Shown: positions 41,383 to 50,305, counted from the first letter of the stretch. The stretch: 53,139 bases of DNA from CAZTQN01 sp964615765 (GCA_964615765.1 CAZTQN010000029.1:1-53139), one strand, 5' to 3'. The notes: generated from the letters alone by a model not told the origin. Numbers and translations are program-made.

Positions 41383-41775
41383 TTACTTCTTGTCCGTGGT
41401 GGCGGCGGTGACTTCGAGGCCGCGGCGCTTCTCGCGGAGGCGGCGGGACTTGCCGACGCGGTCGCGGAGGTAGTAGAGCTTGGCGCGGCGGGCGTCGGCC
41501 TTGCGGAGGACTTCGAACTTGGCGATGCGCGGGGAGTTGATCGGGAAGACGCGCTCGACGCCGACTTCGTCGACGATGCGGCGGACGGTGATCATCTCGT
41601 TCACGCCGCGCCCGGCGCGGGCGATCAGCACGCCCTGGAACACCTGGATGCGTTCCTTGTCGCCTTCGACGATGCGGCAGTGGACGTTGACGGTGTCCCC
41701 GATGTCCAGGCGCGGGAGGTCGGACTTCAGCATCGGCCGAGTGAGGTCTTCGAGGATGGTGACGGCGCTGGGCAT
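41383..41775 (-). CDS. rplS: 50S ribosomal protein L19
   Basis: Large-subunit protein at the 30S-50S interface, 130 residues, full length. Typical text: LPRLDIGDTVNVHCRIVEGDKERIQVFQGVLIARAG, NEMITVRRIVDEVGVERVFPINSPRI, KFEVLRKADARRAKLYYLRDRVGKSRRLRE, with a short extra tail. The ATG at 41775 fits the family N terminus. The usual neighbours trmD and rpsP are absent. A heptamer array lies about 110 bp upstream. Confidence 0.95.
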   Translation of the reverse strand: MPSAVTILEDLTRPMLKSDLPRLDIGDTVNVHCRIVEGDKERIQVFQGVLIARAGRGVNEMITVRRIVDEVGVERVFPINSPRIAKFEVLRKADARRAKLYYLRDRVGKSRRLREKRRGLEVTAATTDKK

Positions 41776-41881
41776 TGGGGAGGTATCCAAGGCAAGTGCG
41801 GGTGGGAAACACGCGGGCCGACAGCGTCGGACCGGGTCGGGATGATAGGCCGCAGGCGGAGGGGCGGGGTGGGTGGGGGGC

Positions 41882-41965
41882 GGGAGGCGGGAGGCGGGAG
41901 GCGGGAAGCGGGAAGCGGGAAGCGGGAAGCGGGAAGCGGGATTCGGGATTCGGGATTCGGGATTC
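41882..41965. repeat. Heptamer tandem repeat, 12 units, in a 416-bp gap
   Basis: Three GGGAGGC units, five GGGAAGC and four GGGATTC, without interruption, between rplS and hpf. The gap 41776-42191 holds no other supported feature. Ordered blocks of variant units suggest successive expansions. Confidence 0.9.
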
Positions 41966-42191
41966 GGGAGGATAGATCGTTGGGGCGTTCCCTCGCCCCT
42001 CGCCCCGTGCCTCTCGCTCCTCGCCCGGCGTCCCCTCCCTGCGTCTTCGTCGGAATGGCACGCGCGGGGTGCGGTCAACGCGCCGGGATTTGCTACCATC
42101 GCGTTCGGCGGGCGTCCGCGCCAAGCCGATGGACAGGGCTCCCGGGTGTTCGGGGAGTCGGCTCAATCACCAGGAATGACCGGAATCCGTC

Positions 42192-42488
42192 ATGCGCATC
42201 GACGTCATCGGCAAGCATCTCGAGGTCACGCCCGCCATCCAGGCCTACGCGCAAACCAAGGCCGAGAAACTGACCAAGTACTTCGACGGGACTCAGCAGA
42301 TCAAGGTCGTGCTGGAATCTCCCAGCGGGCGGGCGGGCGAGTTTCACGTTGAAGTCGTCGTCGATGTCGTGAAGCACAAGGACTTCGTCGCCAACGCCGT
42401 GGAGAGCGACCTGTACGCCGCGATCGACGTGGCGGTCGACAAAGCGCAGCGGCAACTGCGGGACTATAAGGAACGGCTGAAGAACTGA
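42192..42488 (+). CDS. hpf: Ribosome hibernation promoting factor, short form
   Basis: 98-residue HPF/YfiA-type protein that binds the 30S decoding region and helps store ribosomes in stress. The whole length matches: MRIDVIGKHLEVTPAIQAYAQTKAEKLTKYFD, VEVVVDVVKHKDFVANAVESDLYAAIDVAVDKAQRQLRDYKERLK. It lacks the C-terminal dimerisation domain of long HPF. It is followed at 65 bp by ptsN and then ptsH, the same order as in the rpoN clusters of proteobacteria, here without rpoN and rapZ. Confidence 0.93.
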   Translation: MRIDVIGKHLEVTPAIQAYAQTKAEKLTKYFDGTQQIKVVLESPSGRAGEFHVEVVVDVVKHKDFVANAVESDLYAAIDVAVDKAQRQLRDYKERLKN

Positions 42489-42553
42489 ACCCCGGTGCGG
42501 GGCCGCGAGGCTTCCCGCTGGCCACGCGTCGATTGTCTGCCCGAGAGACCACC

Positions 42554-43030
42554 ATGAAACTCAGCACACTGGTGCCCAGCGGCGCGATCGTTCCCCGGCT
42601 CGGCTCCAACGAGCGGGACGCGGTGATCGGGGAACTGATCGACGCGCTGGTGAACTGCGGCGCGGCCCCGGGCACGCTGCGGGGCGACCTGGTGTCGCGC
42701 GTGCTGGAGCGCGAGCTGCGCGGGTCGACGGGGTTCGGGCGCGGGATCGCGGTGCCGCACGTGAAGCACGCGAGCGTCCCGCGGATGAGCGTCGCCGTCG
42801 GGCTCTCGCCGGTGGGGATCGACTTCGCGTCGGTGGACCGCCAGCCGGTGTACTCGGTGTTCCTGCTGGTTTCGCCGGCGGACCAGCCGGAGGAGCACCT
42901 GCACGCGATGGAGGTCATCTTCCGGAACCTGAGCAAGGAAACGTTCCGGCGGTTCCTTCGGCAGGCGCAGAGCGTGGACGACGTCCGCACGCTGCTGGAC
43001 GAGGCCGACGGGCAGCACATCGGCGCGTGA
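42554..43030 (+). CDS. ptsN: Nitrogen-PTS EIIA protein (PtsN-like)
   Basis: Regulatory phosphocarrier, 158 residues. MKLSTLVPSGAIVPRLGSNERDAVIGELIDAL, then GFGRGIAVPHVKHASVPRM with the phospho-accepting H69, and VYSVFLLVSPADQPEEHLHAMEVIFRNL. The ATG at 42554 starts at the conserved MKLSTL; seven upstream codons in frame are ignored. It receives phosphate from the HPr encoded next and is thought to adjust nitrogen, potassium or metabolic regulators; no sugar transporter subunits are present. Confidence 0.9.
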   Translation: MKLSTLVPSGAIVPRLGSNERDAVIGELIDALVNCGAAPGTLRGDLVSRVLERELRGSTGFGRGIAVPHVKHASVPRMSVAVGLSPVGIDFASVDRQPVYSVFLLVSPADQPEEHLHAMEVIFRNLSKETFRRFLRQAQSVDDVRTLLDEADGQHIGA

Positions 43031-43147
43031 CGACGGGGGGGCGTGAGGACGGGGGGGCGTGACGCCGGGGTGAGGGGTGCGGGCGGGGTTGGGAATGGGT
43101 TTGTTGGCTTTGGCGCGGGCGCGCCGGAGAGGTTCAAGCAGTCACGT

Positions 43148-43420
43148 ATGCCGCGATGCACGGCCCAGGTCACGATCGTCAACAAGCTCGGGCTGCACGC
43201 CCGGCCGGCGATGAGTTTCGTGGACGCGGCGAGCGTGTTCGGGTGCTCCGTGACGGTGCTGCGCGGGGCGCAGTCGGTCGACGGGAAGAGCATCATGCAG
43301 ATGATGATGCTCGCGGCGACCAAGGGGACGCAGCTCGAGATCGTCGCCGACGGCGAGGACGCCGAGCGGGCCATCGCCGCCCTCAAGAAACTCGTCGATT
43401 CCGGCTTTGACGAAGAGTGA
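43148..43420 (+). CDS. ptsH: Phosphocarrier protein HPr (NPr-like)
   Basis: 90 residues. GLHARPAMSF with H17 as the phosphorylation site, and QSVDGKSIMQMMMLAATKG, where S48 corresponds to the Ser46 regulatory site of HPr in bacteria that have HPr kinase. ELE/IVADGEDAERAIAALKKLV closes the fold. It lies 117 bp after ptsN. EI (ptsP/ptsI) and HPr kinase are not in the window. Confidence 0.92.
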   Translation: MPRCTAQVTIVNKLGLHARPAMSFVDAASVFGCSVTVLRGAQSVDGKSIMQMMMLAATKGTQLEIVADGEDAERAIAALKKLVDSGFDEE

Positions 43421-43461
43421 TTGCTCACGCCGCCGGGCGGAAACACGGAAAGGGTCGATCG

Positions 43462-44577
43462 ATGCGGACGCGGCGAGCGGCAAACGTTGTGCGCGTGGTC
43501 GGCGCGGTGTGTGTGCTCGGTTCGCTCGTGGTTGGCGCCGCGATGGGTCAGAGCGCGGGCGAGCCCGCCGCGGCGCCCGCGGACGTCGTCAGCGGGCTCG
43601 ACGCGGTGCTCACGCCCGGGGCCCGCGTGGTCCGCATCGTCTCCGGGCGGCGGTTTACCGAGGGGCCGGTGTACGTCGCGGGCCCGGCGCCGGCGCGAGG
43701 GCTGCTGTTCAGCGACATCCCCGCCGACACTGTGTATCTGTGGACGCCCGCTCAGGGCGGCGCGCTCGTTGAGTCTGACCCGCAGGTGTTTCAGTCGCCG
43801 AGCGGACGCTCCAACGGCTTGATGATCCTCCCGCCGACGGTGGGCTGGCGCGGGCGGCCGGTGCCGGCGCGCTTGGCGCTGGCGCAGCACGCGGGCGCGC
43901 TCGCGGTCCGCGGGCCGGGTGGCGAGATCGCGCCGATGGTCGCCGCCTTCGAGGGGCAACGCCTCAACAGCCCGAACGACCTGGTGCAACATCCGTCAGG
44001 CGCGATCTACTTCACCGACCCGCCGTACGGCGTGGCGAAGCGCGATCGTGAGCTCGCGTTCTCCGGCGTGTTTCGCGTGTCGCCGGAGGGAAGTCTGACG
44101 CTGCTGTCGCGCGACCTGCCGACGCCCAACGGCCTGGCCTTCAGCCCGGACCACAAGACGCTGTACGTGGCCGACTCGTCGCTGGGCGAGATCGCGGCGT
44201 TCCCCGTGCTCGATGACGGCACGCTGGGCGAGCGCCGGCTGTTTGCTTCGGTGCAGCGCCCCGGCGACAAGCCGGGCGAAGGCGGGGCGCCGGCGCCGCA
44301 GCGTTCGGCGTTTCCGGATGGCGTGAAGGTGGACGCCGACGGACGCGTGTACTGCGCCGCCGCCGGCGGCGTGTGGGTGTTCTCGCCCGCCGGCGAGAAG
44401 CTCGGCGTGATCGCGACGCCGGAGACGGCCAGCAACCTGTGCTTCGGCTATGTGAGCGGCGAGGCCCACGGCGCGGGGGAAGGCGACGGCGCGGGACAGG
44501 GCGCGGGCTGGGTGCTGTTCATCACGGCGCGGACGAGCGTCTACGCTGTGCCGGTCAAGGTCGCCGGGAGTCGGTGA
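43462..44577 (+). CDS. Exported SMP-30/gluconolactonase-like protein
   Basis: Secreted six-bladed propeller lactonase, 371 residues. Residues 1-30 are a signal peptide (VVGAVCVLGSLVVGAAMGQ). Family landmarks are RFTEGPVYV (metal-binding Glu), LLFSDIPADTVYLW, GQRLNSPNDLVQHPSGAIYFTDPPYG (Asn of PND), LPTPNGLAFSPDHKTLYVADS (metal-binding Asn) and FPDGVKVDADGRVYCAAAGGVWVF (metal-binding Asp). A Gly/Ala-rich stretch (GEAHGAGEGDGAGQGAG) interrupts the last blade. The substrate is probably a sugar lactone. It starts 42 bp after ptsH but differs in role. Confidence 0.88.
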   Translation: MRTRRAANVVRVVGAVCVLGSLVVGAAMGQSAGEPAAAPADVVSGLDAVLTPGARVVRIVSGRRFTEGPVYVAGPAPARGLLFSDIPADTVYLWTPAQGGALVESDPQVFQSPSGRSNGLMILPPTVGWRGRPVPARLALAQHAGALAVRGPGGEIAPMVAAFEGQRLNSPNDLVQHPSGAIYFTDPPYGVAKRDRELAFSGVFRVSPEGSLTLLSRDLPTPNGLAFSPDHKTLYVADSSLGEIAAFPVLDDGTLGERRLFASVQRPGDKPGEGGAPAPQRSAFPDGVKVDADGRVYCAAAGGVWVFSPAGEKLGVIATPETASNLCFGYVSGEAHGAGEGDGAGQGAGWVLFITARTSVYAVPVKVAGSR

Positions 44578-44607
44578 TCAAGTCGGGACGTCACGGAGGT
44601 CGAGTCG

Positions 44608-44874
44608 ATGAGCAAGGGTCAGCCGCTCACCCGGTATCAGCAGGGCATCGTCAAGCGCTACTACGAGCATCTGGACGGCATCGCGGTCACGCGGCTGGCG
44701 GAAGCCGTCAGCGAGCTGTACCTGTGCACGGACGCGAAGAAGAGCGAGCGGCTGTGGCAGACGGTTGAGAAGGCACTGGACAAGACCGCCGCGAGCGACG
44801 CGCGGATCAAGAAGATCCTCACGACGCGGAACGTGAAGGACCTGGCCCAGTTGGTGGGCGAGTTGTCGAAGTAA
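44608..44874 (+). CDS. Small helical protein of unknown function
   Basis: 88 residues, highly charged and alpha-helical: TRYQQGIVKRYYEHLDGIAVTRLAEAVSELYLC and WQTVEKALDKTAASDARIKKILTTRNVKDLAQLVGEL. No named family, but the composition is like that of small conserved planctomycete proteins. GGAGG eight nt before the ATG supports it, as does a normal GC-rich third position. It lies 30 bp after the lactonase gene and may be cotranscribed. Confidence 0.75.
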   Translation: MSKGQPLTRYQQGIVKRYYEHLDGIAVTRLAEAVSELYLCTDAKKSERLWQTVEKALDKTAASDARIKKILTTRNVKDLAQLVGELSK

Positions 44875-45175
44875 CGGCTTTCATTCGGCGTGCACGCCGG
44901 TGAATGTACAGATTGCGTCAAACGCGGCGTTCTGGGTGGATTGTGCAACCCACGCGTCGGCGCGGTCGTATCGTTGCCTGACGCCGCATGACGCCGCGTC
45001 CGGTCCCTGTTCTTGGGGTCGCACCGTCCGGTTTCTCCGGTCGGTATTCCGCGTTCGACATCTTGGGTTGATCGGTTGAGGTTGGTGTGTTCGCGTGGGT
45101 TTTTCGCGCCCTCGGGGTGCAGCGGTGCACGTTGTGTGCCGCGCCCGGGGTCGCTCGGAACGAGGAGGACGCCTC
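44875..45175. other. 301-bp gap with a perfect 14-bp palindrome
   Basis: CGGCGTGCACGCCG at 44886-44899, twelve nt after the stop of the small gene, could be an operator or weak terminator (no T-run). The remainder is the leader of the large exported protein; GAGGAGG at about 45160 is its ribosome binding site. No gene is seen. Confidence 0.45.
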
Positions 45176-47809
45176 ATGCTCATCGAGATGTGGTCGCGGT
45201 CGTTCTGCGCGCTTCGGGCGTTGGCCGGTGGAGATCGGCGGCCCCGCGGCGGGCGACATGGACGTTGGGGTCAGGACCCCTCGGGGTGGGCGTCGGGGTG
45301 TGCGCGTGTGCCCGGGCGGGGACGCGGATCGCTGTGGCGCCGGGCGGTGTGCGGGGTTGCGGCGTGCGTCGTTGCGGCGCCGGCGTGGGCGGCGGACGAC
45401 GCGGGCGCGATCGGTGTGCCGGCGTGTTCAACGATCCTGGCAGACCAGTTGCCGGCCATCACCGGTGGTGGGCTGGTCACGTCGTGGGACGTTGACGGAC
45501 CCGGGCCGCGGCGGGCGGTGCTGGTGCTGGTTGGCACGATGACGGGCAACAGGGTTCCGTTCATCATCAGCACGCAGCGCACAGGCGTGTGGACGTTCGA
45601 CGGTGTGCGGTGGAGCCAGATCGATTCCGGCTTGCCGGGCCCGGCGACCGCCGTCGGAACTTTCCAGAATCGCCTCGTCGTCGCCGGCGTGTTCGATGAC
45701 CCAAGCACGCTGGTGGGCAACGCTCCGCTCTCGCTGCTCGCGTGGGACGGCGTGCGGTGGTCGCGGCTTCCCGGCCGCTTCGCGCCAACGCGCGGTGGGA
45801 CGATCACTTCGATCCAGGAGTTCAACGGGCAGTTGTTTGTCGCGGGGACGTTCTCCACCGTGGACGGGCGGTCGCTGATGAACATCGCACGCTTCGACGG
45901 CGATGCGTGGCAGCCGGCCGGGGCCGGTTTTAATCTCGGCGTCAACGGGCTGGGCGTGGTCGCGACGGGCGGCGGGGCGCAGAGCCTGTACGCGGTCGGA
46001 AACTTCTCCACCAGCGGTGCCACGCTCGTCAACAGCGTCGCCCGGTGGAATGGCGCGGCGTGGCAGCCGGTTGGTGCTGGGTTTAATCGTCGCGCCTGGG
46101 CCGTGGCGGAGTATCAGGGGCAGCTTGTCGCGCTGCACGAGTCGAGCGGCGCACAGACTCCGGGCTGGAGCGTGGTCAGTCGGTTTGACGGGCAGTTGTG
46201 GTCGCCGCTGGGCGCGCCGGTGGACGCGGGGGCGCCGCCGTCCCGCTCGCTTGTTGTCGCGGACGGGACCATCTACCAGCAAGCCCGCGTCGGCCCATCC
46301 GGCGGGTTCGCGTCGTTCGACGGCGCGGCGTGGACGACCGTTGGGATCCCAAATGTGGCCAGCAGCGAGATCCGCATGGCGCAGGTGAACGCGACGCCGC
46401 TCATGCTCGCGTGGACACGGTTCTACTGGCTCTCGCCAACCGCGGCCGAGCTGTTCTCACAAGCGAACACGTCGCGGACGTTCGTCGCGTACGTGCGCTC
46501 CGTCGGCGGCCGACTCCTTACGGTCGGTGCGCCGGGTCGACTGTTCGGTACGTCCGCCCCGGCCAGCGTCAACGTGTACGAGGGCTTCGCGTGGCGGGCC
46601 CTTCCGGGGCTGGTCGGGACGGCGGTGGATGCCGTGCTGTTCGACGGTCAAACCACCGTCGTCGGCCAGTTCTCGTCGATCGGTGCTGGCGGCTCGGGTG
46701 TCGTCGCGGCGTGGAACGGCGCCTCCTGGGACAACCTGGGCCTGCAGGGTGGTCAGGCGAACTCGGCCGCCGTCGTGGACGGCACGCTGTATGTGTCGGG
46801 GGTCGATCTGCTCGCAACAAGTCCGCCCGCGACCGGCCGCATCGTGTGCAAGATCGGCGCGGATTGGCGAGCGTTGCCTGATCCGGGCGCGTATTGGTCG
46901 CAGCCGGCGCTCGCGAGCTTTCGCGGACGTCTCATCGTCTACGGCGGCTTTCTCGGGGCGCAGGGCGGGCCGAACCACATCGCGGAGTGGGGCGGGGCGG
47001 GGTGGAGGGCGCTCAGCCCGACGGCACTCCGGTCGCCGGTGCTCGCCGCCACGATCGATGCGGACTCGCTGTACGTGGGCACAAACGACGGCGTATTTCG
47101 GCTGGATGGGACCGCGTGGACATCGCTCGGCGATCCACCGACTTCGCCGGAGAACATCGCGATCGTGAACGGGCGACTCGTGGTGGGGGCCGGGAGGACC
47201 TTCTACGAACTCGCGGGGAATCAGTGGAGGCCGCTGCGTTTCGAGCCCGCGTCGTTTGACTGCTCCCCGCGATCCCTGCGAGCAATCGACGGGCAACTGT
47301 GGGCGACCGACATCAACGTGGGCGCCAATCGTCCCGTGCGCTTCAATCTCGACGCCTCAACCATCACCTTCGAAACCCCGGACGCGCCCGCGAACTTCCG
47401 CCCCGCATCCCGGGCCTTCGCCGTCGCGGTCTCCGGCCCGACGCCGACCAGCGCCGTGTGGCGCCGCAACGGCACGCCGCTATCCCCTGGCGGCACGCTT
47501 CCCGGCGGGTCGACCTACTTCGGCGGCGACACGCTCCGCTTGACGCTCAACAACATCCGACCGGGTGAAGTCGGCGTGCTGGATTGTGTCGTCACCGCGC
47601 CGTGCGGCACGCTGACGAGCCGGACGTGGCGGATCGACGCGCCGTGCATCAGCGACTTCAACCGCGACGGGATCGTCGCGCTGAACGACGTGTTCGCGTT
47701 CATCGGCGCATACTTTGCGAACAGCGCGTCCGCGAACATCAACGGCGTCGGCGGGATCACGCCGCAGGACGTGTTCGACTTCCTCAACGCCTTCCTCGCC
47801 GGCTGCTGA
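45176..47809 (+). CDS. Large exported propeller-like protein with dockerin-like tail
   Basis: 877 residues, extracellular. A long basic N-terminal region precedes a hydrophobic core (AVCGVAACVVAAPAWA), so the signal peptide starts late, about residue 55. The body contains repeated units of 45-60 residues: IQEFNGQLFVAGTFSTVDG, NIARFDGDAWQPAGAGFN, SLYAVGNFSTSGATLVNSVARWNGAAWQPVGAGFN and others, probably blades of one or two beta-propellers. Residues about 730-820 look Ig-like (SGPTPTSAVWRRNGTPLSPGG ... GVLDCVVTAPCGTL). The end is the Phycisphaerales dockerin-like pair of EF-hand-type loops, SDFNRDGIVALNDVFAFI and ANINGVGGITPQDVFDFL, ending AGC. The ATG at 45176 has GAGGAGG before it; a frame open further upstream lacks that. 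Likely a surface or outer-membrane protein. Confidence 0.85.
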   Translation: MLIEMWSRSFCALRALAGGDRRPRGGRHGRWGQDPSGWASGCARVPGRGRGSLWRRAVCGVAACVVAAPAWAADDAGAIGVPACSTILADQLPAITGGGLVTSWDVDGPGPRRAVLVLVGTMTGNRVPFIISTQRTGVWTFDGVRWSQIDSGLPGPATAVGTFQNRLVVAGVFDDPSTLVGNAPLSLLAWDGVRWSRLPGRFAPTRGGTITSIQEFNGQLFVAGTFSTVDGRSLMNIARFDGDAWQPAGAGFNLGVNGLGVVATGGGAQSLYAVGNFSTSGATLVNSVARWNGAAWQPVGAGFNRRAWAVAEYQGQLVALHESSGAQTPGWSVVSRFDGQLWSPLGAPVDAGAPPSRSLVVADGTIYQQARVGPSGGFASFDGAAWTTVGIPNVASSEIRMAQVNATPLMLAWTRFYWLSPTAAELFSQANTSRTFVAYVRSVGGRLLTVGAPGRLFGTSAPASVNVYEGFAWRALPGLVGTAVDAVLFDGQTTVVGQFSSIGAGGSGVVAAWNGASWDNLGLQGGQANSAAVVDGTLYVSGVDLLATSPPATGRIVCKIGADWRALPDPGAYWSQPALASFRGRLIVYGGFLGAQGGPNHIAEWGGAGWRALSPTALRSPVLAATIDADSLYVGTNDGVFRLDGTAWTSLGDPPTSPENIAIVNGRLVVGAGRTFYELAGNQWRPLRFEPASFDCSPRSLRAIDGQLWATDINVGANRPVRFNLDASTITFETPDAPANFRPASRAFAVAVSGPTPTSAVWRRNGTPLSPGGTLPGGSTYFGGDTLRLTLNNIRPGEVGVLDCVVTAPCGTLTSRTWRIDAPCISDFNRDGIVALNDVFAFIGAYFANSASANINGVGGITPQDVFDFLNAFLAGC

Positions 47810-47882
47810 ACGCATCGGGCCGTCGGGGTCGGTCGCTGAGCACGCACGATCTCTCGTCTCCCCTGAACCTTCCAACAGGGGA

Positions 47883-47926
47883 ACGCGCGAACGCGGCCCA
47901 CGCCACGGGCCGCGTCGCGTTTTTTT
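47883..47926 (+). terminator. Strong rho-independent terminator
   Basis: Stem ACGCGGCCC (47891-47899) / GGGCCGCGT (47907-47915), extended below by ACGCG / CGCGT with a 3-nt bulge, then seven T (47920-47926). It ends the large exported protein's transcript. Confidence 0.92.
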
Positions 47927-48043
47927 GGGCGGACAAACGATCTCCCGCGCCCGGGTTCCGAACCCGCGGCTCGCGGCGATCGCCGGGCCCGCAGCAGTGG
48001 GGGGGAGGGGCTCGCTCGGGCCATCCTTCCTATGCTTCGGGCG

Positions 48044-48274
48044 ATGTTCGGGCGCTTCTTTTCTCGGGACGATCTGCTCGCCAAGGGCGAGGCGATGCGT
48101 CGTGCGCATTCGTCGTGGTTGACGCGGGCGCTGCGGCGCGGCAGCCGGGTTCCGCGGATCCCCACGCGCCTGGTGCGCGACGGCGGATTCGGCCCGGTGA
48201 TGTCGACGCCCGAGGGGCGGCTGTGGGCGGCGGAGTTCTGGTCCGCCGCGCTCGAAGACGCCGAGCAGAAGTAG
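48044..48274 (+). CDS. Small protein of unknown function
   Basis: 76 residues from MFGRFFSRDDLLAKGEAMRRAHSSWL, basic N-terminal half and a C-terminal part GPVMSTPEGRLWAAEFWSAALEDAE. No family recognised. The start could also be the ATG at 48032; neither has a Shine-Dalgarno. GC3 is high and it ends 28 bp from the convergent pckA. Probably real but unproven. Confidence 0.55.
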   Translation: MFGRFFSRDDLLAKGEAMRRAHSSWLTRALRRGSRVPRIPTRLVRDGGFGPVMSTPEGRLWAAEFWSAALEDAEQK

Positions 48275-48302
48275 CCGCGCTCGGGCCCGCTCTGCCCGCT
48301 GC

Positions 48303-49934
48303 TTACGCCTTGGGTCCGGCGTCGCGCACGGCCTGCGGCAGGTCGAACTTCTGGTCATTGGCGCGGAACTTGTGCGCGAGTTCCCGTGCCTTGGCGTCGT
48401 ACGCCGCCGGGTCCTTCCAGGTGTTGCGCGGGTTGAGCACCTCGGCGGGCACGCCGGGCACGCTCGCCGGGATCGGCAGCCCGAAGACCGGGTCGGGCGT
48501 GAACTTGGCGGTGCGCAGCGTGCCGTTGAGGATCGCGGCGACCATCGCGCGGGTGTACTTGAGGCTGAAGCGGTGCCCCACGCCGTACGGCCCACCCGTC
48601 CAGCCGGTGTTGAGCAGCCAGACGTCCGCGCCGTGGCGCGCGACCTTGTCGGCGAGCATCTGCGCGTACACCTTCGCCGGTCGCGGCAGGAACGGCGCGC
48701 CGAAGCACGCGGAGAAGTTCGGCTGCGGCTCCGTCACGCCGACTTCCGTCCCCGCCAGTTTGCTCGTGTACCCGTTCACGAAGTAGTACATCGCCTGCTC
48801 GCGGCTGAGGCGGCTGACGGGCGGCATCACGCCGTAGGCGTCGGCCGTCAGAAAGATCACGTTCTTCGGGTGCCCGGCGATGGACGGGATCACGGCCCCG
48901 GGGATGTGCTCGAGCGGGTAGGTGGCCCGGGTGTTGTCGGTGTACTTCTGGCTGTCGAAGTCCGGCACGCGCGTGTGCGGGTCGATGTCGAGATTCTCGA
49001 GGACCGATCCGAAGCGGATCGCGTCCCAGATCTGCGGCTCGCCCTCGCGCGTCAGGCGGATGCATTTGGCGTAGCACCCGCCCTCGAAGTTGAATACGCC
49101 CGTGTCGGTCCAGCCGTGCTCGTCGTCGCCGACGAGCGCGCGGTCCGGGTCGGCGGAGAGGGTCGTCTTGCCCGTGCCGGAGAGCCCGAAGAACAGCGCG
49201 ACGTTGGACGGGTCGCGCTTGTCGACGTTGCACGAGCAGTGCATCGGGAACACGCCGACGCCCGGCATGTCGTAGTTCATCGCGTAGAACAGCGACTTTT
49301 TCATCTCCCCGGCGTACTCGCTCCCGACGATGACGACCAGCTTGCGCGTCAGCGACTGCGCGATCAGCACCGGGCTCTTCACGCCCAGGCGGGCCTGCTC
49401 CTCGCTGGTCAGGCGGCGCTTGCCGGCGTTGAGGATGGTCCAGTCGTGCGTCCACGGGCCGATGCCGGCGGCGGGCGAGCCCTGCGGGATGAACAGCGTG
49501 CGGATGAACAGCGCGTGCCACGCCTGCTCCGTCACGACGCGGGCCCCGAGCCGGTGGGCCGGGTCGGCGCCGACGAAGCCCTCGAACACGAACAGGTCCG
49601 GGCGGGTGTTCAGGTGATCGATCGCGATGTTCAGCACGGCGTCGAAGTTCGCCGGCGTGATCGGCGTGTTGAACCCGCCCCAGCCGATGTGCGGGTGCAC
49701 GTCGGGCGTGTCTTCCAGGTACTTGTCCTTGGGCGAGCGGCCGGTGCGGTCGCCCGTAAGGCAGACCAGCCCGCCGTTGGCGGCCAGCGCGCCCTCCTTG
49801 CGGAGAATGGCGTGCTCGAGCAATCGGGCCGCGGGAAGATTGCGGTGCACGCGGGCGGGGGAGAGGTCCAGGCGGGCCAGTGCGGCGTCGCTCCGCGGGT
49901 CGGGCTTGATGGGACCGGACATGGTGCTGGTCAC
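48303..49934 (-). CDS. pckA: Phosphoenolpyruvate carboxykinase (ATP)
   Basis: Converts oxaloacetate and ATP to PEP and CO2 for gluconeogenesis. 543 residues, normal length. Motifs: CLTGDRTGRSPKDKY, GEMKKSLFYAMNYDMPGVGVFPMHCSCN (metal-binding Lys/His), P-loop GLSGTGKTTLS, GDDEHGW, VFNFEGGCYAKCIRLT, and the C-terminal LLNTGWTGGPYGVGHR. The GTG at 49934 is preferred over the ATG at 49922 because AGGAG lies seven nt before the GTG and 19 from the ATG; this adds four residues (MTST). It converges with the small gene upstream of it on the map. Confidence 0.95.
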   Translation of the reverse strand: MTSTMSGPIKPDPRSDAALARLDLSPARVHRNLPAARLLEHAILRKEGALAANGGLVCLTGDRTGRSPKDKYLEDTPDVHPHIGWGGFNTPITPANFDAVLNIAIDHLNTRPDLFVFEGFVGADPAHRLGARVVTEQAWHALFIRTLFIPQGSPAAGIGPWTHDWTILNAGKRRLTSEEQARLGVKSPVLIAQSLTRKLVVIVGSEYAGEMKKSLFYAMNYDMPGVGVFPMHCSCNVDKRDPSNVALFFGLSGTGKTTLSADPDRALVGDDEHGWTDTGVFNFEGGCYAKCIRLTREGEPQIWDAIRFGSVLENLDIDPHTRVPDFDSQKYTDNTRATYPLEHIPGAVIPSIAGHPKNVIFLTADAYGVMPPVSRLSREQAMYYFVNGYTSKLAGTEVGVTEPQPNFSACFGAPFLPRPAKVYAQMLADKVARHGADVWLLNTGWTGGPYGVGHRFSLKYTRAMVAAILNGTLRTAKFTPDPVFGLPIPASVPGVPAEVLNPRNTWKDPAAYDAKARELAHKFRANDQKFDLPQAVRDAGPKA

Positions 49935-50153
49935 GGCGGATCTCCTGTGGGCGGGCGTTTCCCGCCGCTGCTCCGGCACGAGTTCGACTCTAGCACACGC
50001 TGCGCAAACCCCCAGACGCCCCGGCGACAACCGCGCAGTTCACAAGGAAGCCCGTGCCCGCGTGGCGGGGGTGTCCGGCACAAATCGCCGCGCCTTGGAC
50101 CCTCACCCGGATGCGACGTATCCTCTCCCCGCGCCGCAAGGCGCTTGCACGAT

Positions 50154-50228
50154 GGTGGCTATAGCTCAGTTGGTTAGAGCGCGAGGTTGTGATCCTTGAG
50201 GTCGCGGGTTCGAGTCCCGTTAGCCACC
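50154..50228 (+). tRNA. tRNA-His (GTG)
   Basis: Cloverleaf with acceptor GTGGCTA/TAGCCAC plus the extra G-1 (50154) opposite C73 typical of tRNA-His, D arm AGCTCAGTTGGTTAGAGC, anticodon stem CGAGG/CCTTG with loop TTGTGAT (anticodon GTG at 50189-50191), and T arm GCGGGTTCGAGTCCCGT. CCA is not encoded. Confidence 0.96.
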
Positions 50229-50305
50229 CTTCCCAGATGGATTGATCGGTACCGGCCGCCGGGCCGCCGTGCGGCGCACGCTCGGATCAGCGCACTCAGC
50301 CCCGC

